NCBI GenBank assembly: GCA_900759325.1
Contig: CAAEUW010000038.1
Coordinates: forward strand, 1-7,086
DNA from: an uncultured Peptostreptococcus sp.
GTDB lineage: Bacteria; Bacillota; Clostridia; Peptostreptococcales; Peptostreptococcaceae
DNA: 7,086 bases
Direction: 5' to 3'
Below, in pieces: positions 1 to 3,721 of the stretch (positions are counted from its first letter, which is position 1; each line of letters opens with the position of its first letter). A program made the position numbers and the translations under genes. The notes under the pieces are model-generated. The model did no database searches, had not been told where the DNA came from, and saw only the letters and a program-made list of their open reading frames with translations.

Positions 1-591
1 ATACGGATTGTCTTCCTCTTTAACCATTAAAGGTTCATATTTACTATTACAAGGCTGCAAAGTGAGGAAGTTATCATTTTTGTATACCTTCTTAAGTGTG
101 GCATCACCATCCACTAATACCGCATATATATCACCATTTACGATAGGCTTATCTTTAATTATAAGTGCTAGGTCCCCATCATTTATGCCAGCATCTATCA
201 TTGAATCACCTCTTATGCTAAGGGCAAAATCAGCCTTATATTCTTGACCAAGTAAAAGATAAGAATCTATATTCTCAGTAGCTAATATGGGCCTTCCTGC
301 TGCAATAGACCCTACAATGGGGATTCTATTTACCTTAGTTATAGGTTTAAGATTTTCAGGAAGAGGCCTACTTTCTTTTGGTTTTTCGTTCGTAGTACAG
401 TATAACCATGAAGGACTAACATTTAAAACATTAGCAATTAAGGTTACTTTGTCCTGTTTAGGTGTGTACTTACCATTATAGTAATCAGAAATAGATGATG
501 CACGAATACCAGTCAACTTGGAAAGTTCAGTCTGGGTTATGCCACTTTCGTCTAAAACTTTCTTAAATCTTGTATGAAAAGTTTCTATCAT
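1..591 (-). CDS. LexA/CI-type phage repressor (HTH_XRE + S24 peptidase), 3' end cut by window edge
   Basis: This is the lysogeny-maintaining transcriptional repressor, running off the left edge with 197 codons visible. Residues about 7-62 form an XRE-type helix-turn-helix (TQTELSKLTGIRASSISDYY). Residues about 90-197 form the S24/LexA self-cleavage domain. All key elements are visible: the cleavage site Ala98-Gly99 in GSIAAGRP, the nucleophile Ser130 in RGDSMIDAGINDGD, and the general-base Lys167 in DGDATLKKV. In the family, RecA filaments on ssDNA stimulate self-cleavage, so this protein should link prophage induction to the SOS response. The ATG at 591 follows a good AAGGAAGTG ribosome binding site. 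S24 repressors usually run about 200-240 residues, so only a short C-terminal piece is probably missing. It diverges from the Cro-like gene, and an operator lies in its own promoter spacer, suggesting autoregulation. The family call is firm; target sites are inferred. Confidence 0.95.
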   Translation of the reverse strand, partial: MIETFHTRFKKVLDESGITQTELSKLTGIRASSISDYYNGKYTPKQDKVTLIANVLNVSPSWLYCTTNEKPKESRPLPENLKPITKVNRIPIVGSIAAGRPILATENIDSYLLLGQEYKADFALSIRGDSMIDAGINDGDLALIIKDKPIVNGDIYAVLVDGDATLKKVYKNDNFLTLQPCNSKYEPLMVKEEDNPY

Positions 592-616
592 ATAATCACT
601 TCCTTTCTTAATATGG

Positions 617-645
617 ATTATACAGTATTCCGTATAAAAAGTAAA
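617..645 (-). promoter_or_regulatory. Leftward promoter of the repressor gene
   Basis: Read on the minus strand, a -35 TTTACT (plus-strand 640-645) and a consensus -10 TATAAT (plus-strand 617-622) are separated by exactly 17 bp. They lie about 26 bp upstream of the repressor ATG. Operator O1 (622-633) fills the spacer and touches the -10, so bound repressor or Cro-like protein would occlude the promoter. The promoter is called from sequence match and position only. Confidence 0.7.
622..633. promoter_or_regulatory. Operator O1 (dyad ACAGTATTCCGT)
   Basis: This near-palindrome, ACAGTATTCCGT with flanks TATA on both sides (619-636), reads ACGGAATACTGT on the minus strand. It matches the shared consensus ACRGAAWACYGT found at three other sites. 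It lies between the -35 and -10 of the leftward promoter, as expected for negative autoregulation of the repressor. Which protein binds is inferred from location. Confidence 0.8.
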
Positions 646-663
646 GATAAAAAAATAAAAAAT

Positions 664-675
664 ACAGAAAACTGT
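664..675. promoter_or_regulatory. Operator O2 (perfect dyad ACAGAAAACTGT)
   Basis: ACAGAAAACTGT has perfect 4-bp arms around an AAAA centre and fits the operator consensus. Its last base is the first base of the TTGACA -35 of the rightward promoter. A protein bound here would block or contact RNA polymerase. Its centre is 42 bp from that of O1, about four helical turns, which would permit cooperative binding on one DNA face. Confidence 0.8.
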
Positions 676-703
676 TGACATGTGCAAAAATGTAGTGTAA
701 TAT
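675..703 (+). promoter_or_regulatory. Rightward early promoter
   Basis: A perfect -35 TTGACA (675-680) and a -10 TAATAT (698-703) are separated by 17 bp, predicting a start near 710. This would drive the Cro-like gene and probably the rightward early operon. O2 abuts the -35 and O3 covers the predicted start, the arrangement expected of a repressible lytic promoter. A TATAAT at 703-708 is an alternative -10 by sequence, but its 22-bp spacing argues against it. Confidence 0.8.
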
Positions 704-711
704 ATAATTAA

Positions 712-723
712 ACGGAAAACCGT
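712..723. promoter_or_regulatory. Operator O3 (dyad ACGGAAAACCGT)
   Basis: ACGGAAAACCGT has perfect 4-bp arms around AAAA and lies just downstream of the rightward -10, over the predicted transcription start. Its 16-bp extended sequence (711-726) recurs exactly at 963-978 (O4). Occupancy would directly block rightward initiation. Confidence 0.82.
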
Positions 724-745
724 ATAAAAGAAAGGGGTGATTAAA

Positions 746-964
746 TTGACAGTTAGATATGATTACAACAAATTAAGAGGACTGATAAAAGAAAAATGCG
801 GTACTCAAGAAAATTTTGCTAAAGCTATAGGAATATCCAACACTAGTTTATCCCAGAGACTAGCCAATAAAGTACCATTTAATCAGATAGAAATATCTAA
901 GGCATGTGAACTTTTTGGATGTACAATTCCAGAAGCTGATGAGATTTTTTTTAAAATCAAATAA
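746..964 (+). CDS. Cro-type regulator, DUF739-like HTH protein (72 aa)
   Basis: This small XRE-type DNA-binding protein is the first gene rightward of the switch, the position of Cro. It is almost entirely one helix-turn-helix domain, TQENFAKAIGISNTSLSQRL being the HTH core, with the leading YDYNKLRGLIKEK typical of the DUF739 family of Firmicute phages. I place the start at TTG 746, five bases after AGGGGTGA (733-740). The upstream in-frame GTG at 737 lies inside that ribosome binding site and is unlikely. It probably binds the same ACRGAAWACYGT operators as the repressor and shuts off the repressor promoter during lytic growth; this is inferred from position. O4 overlaps its stop codon. The family call is good; an exact Cro-like role is likely but not shown. 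Confidence 0.85.
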   Translation: MTVRYDYNKLRGLIKEKCGTQENFAKAIGISNTSLSQRLANKVPFNQIEISKACELFGCTIPEADEIFFKIK

Positions 965-975
965 CGGAAAACCGT
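964..975. promoter_or_regulatory. Operator O4 at the stop codon of the Cro-like gene
   Basis: This is an exact copy of O3 (ACGGAAAACCGT), identical over 16 bp including flanks (963-978 versus 711-726). It begins on the last base of the TAA of the Cro-like gene. The spacing from O3 is 252 bp, about 24 helical turns. I see no good promoter beside it; TATAGA at 975-980 lacks a credible -35. It could act as a transcriptional roadblock or as a distal partner site for looping. Confidence 0.72.
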
Positions 976-1004
976 ATAGATTAACCATAAGGGGGTGAGC
1001 AGTT

Positions 1005-1175
1005 ATTAATAAATTTGAAGCATTAAAAACGAGACCTTTAGAGAAGTTTGCGGAAACAGTGTTTAATATGTGTAAAAATGAAACACTGGAATCTTTCACA
1101 GAAAATTTGAAAGATGAATTCCCAGAAAAATATGAGGATGCATTACAAATATCGAATAATACACCCTCAAAATAG
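1005..1175 (+). CDS. Small early phage protein with apparent ATT start (56 aa), unknown function
   Basis: This frame encodes a 56-residue charged, probably helical protein beginning (M)NKFEALKTRPLEKFAETV and ending in SNNTPSK. It has no ATG, GTG or TTG near its 5' end. An in-frame TGA at 996-998 blocks upstream extension, so ATT at 1005 is the only well-placed start, six bases after a strong GGGGGTGA (991-998). The next conventional in-frame starts are GTG and ATG codons about 18-22 codons in, without a comparable binding site, and using them would delete the conserved-looking N-terminus. I do not recognise a domain. It lies in the rightward early operon between the Cro-like gene and a 45-aa gene. 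The coding call rests on reading frame, the binding site and phage-like composition; the start is the uncertain part. Confidence 0.62.
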   Translation: MNKFEALKTRPLEKFAETVFNMCKNETLESFTENLKDEFPEKYEDALQISNNTPSK

Positions 1176-1221
1176 ATAAGATTAATCAATATGCTTGTAA
1201 TGAAGAAAGGGGTGATAAGAG

Positions 1222-1359
1222 ATGGAAGATTTAAAAGAATTAGCCAAACCAATAATCAAGCAATTAAAAGAAAAACACCATCCGTATGTTGAAGTGGTGA
1301 TAACTCAGGATGGTGTCAAGGTTAAGGAAACTATTGAAAGTATTCCTTTAAATGGTTAG
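1222..1359 (+). CDS. Small early phage protein (45 aa), unknown function
   Basis: This ORF encodes MEDLKELAKPIIKQLKEK followed by HHPYVEVVITQDGVKVKET, predicted as one amphipathic helix and then a beta hairpin. It resembles short hypothetical proteins commonly found in early regions of Firmicute phages, though I cannot name a family. The ATG at 1222 follows an excellent AAAGGGGTGAT (1206-1216). Its stop codon TAG (1357-1359) overlaps the stop of the convergent KTSC gene (TTA at 1356-1358). Its coding sequence also contains a 9-bp inverted repeat that, read on the other strand, looks like the KTSC gene's terminator. Function is unknown; expression is likely from the rightward early promoter. 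Confidence 0.72.
   Translation: MEDLKELAKPIIKQLKEKHHPYVEVVITQDGVKVKETIESIPLNG
1266..1316 (-). terminator. Probable intrinsic terminator for the KTSC gene, inside the convergent gene
   Basis: A perfect 9-bp inverted repeat pairs ACACCATCC (1275-1283) with GGATGGTGT (1308-1316) across a 24-nt loop. Read on the minus strand, the hairpin is followed at once by TTTTCTTTT (plus-strand 1274 down to 1266). That is the form of a Rho-independent terminator in the minus direction, about 40 nt beyond the KTSC stop codon. On the plus strand no T-run follows, so it should not stop rightward transcription. The long loop is a weakness. Confidence 0.6.
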
Positions 1360-1559
1360 AAGATTCTTTTGTACGAATGAATCTTATCAAATCTGTGGAG
1401 TGCAGAACCTAGAGAGGGTGAGTTTATAAAGTCAATGTAATCGCTTTTTGACACATCGTAGTATTGATATATTGCATCGTCATTAAACTCAATTTCCATT
1501 ACATTGTCTTCCCAACCAACACTCTTCATTCTGCTAGAGGAAACAGGTGTTCTAATCAT
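1356..1559 (-). CDS. KTSC-domain protein (67 aa), opposite to the early operon
   Basis: This small protein is essentially one KTSC domain (Pfam PF13619). Family hallmarks visible are the N-terminal VSSSRMKSVGW, then VMEIEFNDDAIYQYYDVSKS, then the small-residue turn SLGSALHRF and the terminal YKRI. KTSC domains are short and of poorly known function; some sit beside nucleic-acid enzymes. I use the internal ATG at 1559 because AAAGGAG lies 10 bases upstream on the minus strand. A longer start at 1592 would place that binding site inside the gene and leave its own start without one. It runs against the rightward operon, with its own promoter, start-site palindrome and probable terminator. This is the layout of a moron, a gene that may be expressed in the lysogen. 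Domain call is strong; the role is open. Confidence 0.88.
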   Translation of the reverse strand: MIRTPVSSSRMKSVGWEDNVMEIEFNDDAIYQYYDVSKSDYIDFINSPSLGSALHRFDKIHSYKRIF

Positions 1560-1585
1560 AAGACTAATTCTCCTTTCTATAGATT

Positions 1586-1598
1586 TCAGCAATGCTGA
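1586..1598. promoter_or_regulatory. Palindrome TCAGCAATGCTGA at the KTSC transcription start
   Basis: A perfect 6-bp dyad around one central base lies directly downstream of the minus-strand -10, covering about +1 to +13. The position suits an operator for the KTSC gene or a short hairpin at the 5' end of its transcript. It does not match the ACRGAAWACYGT operator, so a different regulator would be involved. Confidence 0.45.
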
Positions 1599-1605
1599 TA
1601 CTTAA

Positions 1606-1614
1606 ATTATAGCA
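1606..1614 (-). promoter_or_regulatory. Extended -10 promoter of the KTSC gene
   Basis: Read on the minus strand this is TGCTATAAT, a consensus extended -10 (TGnTATAAT). Position -35 has no good hexamer (ATCCCT at the 17-bp spacing), which extended -10 promoters tolerate. Predicted start is near 1599, about 40 nt before the ATG at 1559. Confidence 0.6.
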
Positions 1615-1653
1615 TAGGATGAGAAATAAGGGATGTGTTAAGGGGGTTTTAAA

Positions 1654-1863
1654 GTGAAAGAATTACTAACAGTAACAGAAGTGGCCATACATTTAAAAGT
1701 TAATAAGAATACTGTGTATAGCTACAAAAAGGCAGGTCTTCTTAAGTTTATGAAACTTGGTAAGTTGAAGTGTAGGGAACAGGACTTAGAAGATTTCAAG
1801 GAATGGTGCGTAGGGAAAGATGTGACTGATCCATTCAATGTAAAAATACTAGAAGAGAATTGA
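1654..1863 (+). CDS. HTH_17/excisionase-family DNA-binding protein (69 aa)
   Basis: This is a small winged-helix DNA-binding protein of the MerR-like excisionase family. The core is LLTVTEVAIHLKVNKNTVYS (residues 4-23), followed by KKAGLLKFMKLGKLKCREQDLEDF, the usual wing and closing helix (about 25-48). Such proteins act as phage excisionases or as small regulators; no integrase is visible here to decide between these. GTG at 1654 is the start, eight bases after AAGGGGG. Its TGA (1861-1863) runs into the ribosome binding site of the next gene (TGAGGTGG), suggesting coupled translation. It is the first plus-strand gene after the KTSC cassette. The residues beyond about 50 (CVGKDVTDPFNVKILEEN) are an unassigned tail. 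Confidence 0.87.
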   Translation: MKELLTVTEVAIHLKVNKNTVYSYKKAGLLKFMKLGKLKCREQDLEDFKEWCVGKDVTDPFNVKILEEN

Positions 1864-1873
1864 GGTGGTTAAT

Positions 1874-1984
1874 TTGAGAGCTATAGATAATTTTCTAGGT
1901 GCAGTCTGGTATGCCCTACTGATAGGCCTTGAGTATATCAAGATAGGCTGGGATAAGTGGCAGGATTTAGGGTTAGAAAAGTAA
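1874..1984 (+). CDS. Tiny hydrophobic early protein (36 aa), unknown function
   Basis: A 36-residue ORF starts at TTG 1874, five bases after GAGGTGG (1862-1868), which itself overlaps the preceding gene's stop. The protein begins MRAIDNFLGAVWYALLIG, and residues 7-26 form a mostly apolar stretch rich in Trp, Leu, Ile and Tyr. That could be a short membrane segment or an amphipathic helix; the C-terminus (DKWQDLGLEK) is polar. No family is recognised. Its TAA (1982-1984) overlaps the next ribosome binding site. The nine bases of its start, TTGAGAGCT, are repeated exactly at the start of the next gene. It is probably real given the binding site and packing, but is too short for composition alone to prove it. 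Confidence 0.6.
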   Translation: MRAIDNFLGAVWYALLIGLEYIKIGWDKWQDLGLEK

Positions 1985-1998
1985 GGGGGGTGATTGAG

Positions 1999-2109
1999 TT
2001 GAGAGCTGAAGATTTAGGAATGGATGACCTGAAAGACTACTTAGATTACCAAGAGTATCTAAGATCAGATGATTATCTTGGGTGGCAGTACGAAGAAAGC
2101 GACGACTAA
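1999..2109 (+). CDS. Tiny highly acidic early protein (36 aa), unknown function
   Basis: A 36-residue ORF starts at TTG 1999, five to six bases after AAGGGGGGTGA (1983-1993). It is strongly acidic: 13 Asp/Glu against 3 Arg/Lys, with clusters such as LGMDDLKDYLDYQEYL and a terminal EESDD. It begins MRA like the preceding tiny gene, and both use the same TTGAGAGCT start. No family is recognised. Small acidic early phage proteins are sometimes inhibitors that mimic DNA, but nothing beyond charge supports that here. It closes the small-gene cluster and is followed by an 83-bp gap before the recombination operon. Confidence 0.6.
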   Translation: MRAEDLGMDDLKDYLDYQEYLRSDDYLGWQYEESDD

Positions 2110-2112
2110 TAA

Positions 2113-2124
2113 TCGGAAATCAGT
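2113..2124. promoter_or_regulatory. Degenerate operator-like site
   Basis: TCGGAAATCAGT matches the switch operator consensus ACRGAAWACYGT at 9 of 12 positions and lies just after the 36-aa acidic gene, ahead of the recombination operon. It departs at one position in the left arm and two in the right half. It may be chance in AT-rich DNA. Confidence 0.2.
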
Positions 2125-2146
2125 CAATCGCTTTAAAAGAAATTAG

Positions 2147-2164
2147 TTAAGTTAATCAACTTAA
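2147..2164. promoter_or_regulatory. Dyad TTAAGTT-AATC-AACTTAA before the recombination operon
   Basis: A perfect 7-bp inverted repeat with a 4-base centre lies 28 bp upstream of the RHH gene. The arms are AT-rich and no T-run follows, so it is not a convincing terminator. It could be an operator, perhaps for the RHH protein encoded next, since such proteins often autoregulate. No clear promoter was identified in the 2110-2192 gap. Confidence 0.35.
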
Positions 2165-2192
2165 TTATATCAGAAATGTTGAGGAGAATCAA

Positions 2193-2396
2193 ATGGATAA
2201 GTTGATATTTAGACCAAGAAAAAAGATAAAAGACGGTAGTACGAGGACAATTAGAATCAGTGAAGAGTCTATGGAAATCATAGAGAGTATAGCAGAAGCT
2301 ACTGACCTAAATAAACACACTGTGATTAATAGGATGATAGATTTTGCAAACCAACATGTGGTGATAGAAGATGTATATGATGGTTATGAGAGGTAG
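2193..2396 (+). CDS. Ribbon-helix-helix (Arc/CopG-like) DNA-binding protein (67 aa)
   Basis: A small RHH-type regulator. After a basic N-terminus (FRPRKKIKDGS), TRTIRISEE (residues 17-25) forms the DNA-contacting strand. SMEIIESIAEATD (26-38) and NKHTVINRMIDFANQH (40-55) form the two helices of the fold. The tail VVIEDVYDGYER is acidic. ATG at 2193 follows GAGGAG (2181-2186) with six bases between. RHH proteins bind as dimers and often repress their own operon; the dyad at 2147-2164 is a plausible target but this is inference. It leads the recombination/replication block, separated by only five bases from the SMC-like ATPase gene. An alternative role as a structural or accessory recombination protein cannot be excluded. 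Confidence 0.78.
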   Translation: MDKLIFRPRKKIKDGSTRTIRISEESMEIIESIAEATDLNKHTVINRMIDFANQHVVIEDVYDGYER

Positions 2397-2401
2397 AGCA
2401 A

Positions 2402-3721
2402 ATGGAACAAATAAAAATTAATAAATTAGAAATAGAAAATGTTAAGAGGGTTAAGGCTGTTAAGTTAAAACCTTCTGATACAGGCCTAACAATTATAGGT
2501 GGTAATAACAATCAGGGGAAAACTTCGGTGTTAGATGCAATTACTTGGGCCCTAGGTGGGAATCGATACAAACCATCAAATGCTACAAGGGAAGGGTCCG
2601 TGATTCCACCTAATCTTAAAATTACCATGAGTAATGGTCTTGTGGTTGAAAGGAAAGGTAAAAACTCAGACTTAAAAGTAATAGATCCTAGGGGAGAAAA
2701 GGCAGGTCAACAGTTATTGGATAGTTTTGTGGGAGAGTTGGCCTTAAATCTTCCAAAGTTTATGAATCAAACTAGCAAAGAAAAAGCAACTACATTACTA
2801 CAGATTATAGGTGTAGGCGATAAGCTAGCAGAGTTAGAAGGAAAAGAAAGAGAAGTATATAACCAGAGGCACGCAATAGGTCAGATAGCGGACCAAAAAG
2901 AGAAGTATGCTAAGGAACAAATATATTATCCAGATGTCCCTGATGAGATAATTTCAGCTAGTGATCTGATTAAGAAGCAGCAAGAGATACTTGCTAAGAA
3001 TGGTCAGAATCAAACGCACAGAAGAAACCTTAGGGAGCTAGAGACTAACCAGCTATTAGATCAGGAAAAGTATGACCAAATTGCTGCTAAAATTGAAGAA
3101 TTGCTAAATGAAAAAAGTAAGCTTGGAAGCCGTATCAATACCAGGGCTGAACAAATTGAGCTTGCTAAGAAAACAGTAGAAGAATTGCAAGATGAATCTA
3201 CTGCAGAACTTGAAGCAAGCATAGAAAGCATAGAGCAGACTAATGAAAAGATTAGAGCGAATTTATCTAAGGAAAAAGCTGAAGAAGATGCCCAGGAATA
3301 TAGAGATCAGTACAGTAGATTAACTACAGAAATCACTAATCTAAGAGAGCAAAAAAGAGAGTTGCTTGATAACGCAAACTTACCACTAGAAGGCTTATCT
3401 GTGGAAGATGGTGAGCTTATTTACAAGGGATTTAAATGGGATTCTATGAGTGGTGCAGACCAGCTAAAAGTATCAACAGCTATTGTAAGAAAGCTAAATC
3501 CTAAGTGTGGTTTTGTATTGATGGATAAGCTTGAGCAGATGGATCTAGATACATTAAAAGACTTTGGAAGTTGGCTTGAAAAAGAGGGGCTCCAGGTAAT
3601 AGCTACTAGAGTTTCCAAAGGTGATGAATGCAGCATAATCATAGAAGATGGATATGTAGTTGGTCAAGAAAATGAAGACATAGAAGAAGAAAAGCCAAAA
3701 TGGAAGGCAGGTGAATTCTAA
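2402..3721 (+). CDS. SMC/Rad50-like AAA ATPase of phage recombination operon (439 aa)
   Basis: This is a compact ABC/SMC-type ATPase related to Rad50 and RecF-like AAA_23 proteins. The N-terminal lobe starts with KINKLEIENVKRVKAVKL and carries the Walker A motif GNNNQGKT (residues 34-41). Residues about 140-325 are rich in Glu, Lys, Gln and Leu and should form a short coiled coil. It has no CxxC zinc hook; the only cysteines are C369 and C410. The C-terminal lobe has a signature-like MSGADQLKVSTAIV (349-362), then Walker B FVLMDKLEQMD (371-381) and IATRV (400-404). The usual Walker B Asp-Glu reads Asp375-Lys376 here. No nuclease partner gene is adjacent; instead a Sak4-like gene follows, overlapping by one base (TAATG). 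It probably handles DNA ends or loads recombination factors during phage replication. Family call is firm, mechanism inferred. Confidence 0.88.
   Translation: MEQIKINKLEIENVKRVKAVKLKPSDTGLTIIGGNNNQGKTSVLDAITWALGGNRYKPSNATREGSVIPPNLKITMSNGLVVERKGKNSDLKVIDPRGEKAGQQLLDSFVGELALNLPKFMNQTSKEKATTLLQIIGVGDKLAELEGKEREVYNQRHAIGQIADQKEKYAKEQIYYPDVPDEIISASDLIKKQQEILAKNGQNQTHRRNLRELETNQLLDQEKYDQIAAKIEELLNEKSKLGSRINTRAEQIELAKKTVEELQDESTAELEASIESIEQTNEKIRANLSKEKAEEDAQEYRDQYSRLTTEITNLREQKRELLDNANLPLEGLSVEDGELIYKGFKWDSMSGADQLKVSTAIVRKLNPKCGFVLMDKLEQMDLDTLKDFGSWLEKEGLQVIATRVSKGDECSIIIEDGYVVGQENEDIEEEKPKWKAGEF

Noticed and set aside
8..481. Two plus-strand ORFs (79 and 64 aa) at 8-247 and 287-481
   Set aside because: They lie wholly antisense to the repressor, whose frame is open from 591 to the edge with all S24 motifs; no ribosome binding sites precede them.
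703..708. TATAAT at 703-708 as the rightward -10
   Set aside because: The spacing to TTGACA would be 22 bp; TAATAT at 698-703 gives the standard 17 bp.
737..745. GTG 737 as start of the Cro-like gene
   Set aside because: It lies inside the AGGGGTGA binding site; TTG 746 has correct spacing and gives the usual DUF739-like N-terminus.
860..1252. A 130-aa minus-strand ORF
   Set aside because: It runs opposite the Cro-like, 56-aa and 45-aa genes, has no good binding site and reads as an apolar antisense translation of AT-rich coding DNA.
1191..1292. A 33-aa plus-strand ORF starting ATG 1191
   Set aside because: It overlaps the 45-aa gene in another frame and lacks a binding site; the strong AAAGGGGTGAT serves ATG 1222.
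1560..1592. ATG 1592 as start of the KTSC gene
   Set aside because: The AAAGGAG site lies between 1592 and 1559 on the minus strand, and the extra residues precede the domain without family support. The ATG would also fall inside the palindrome.
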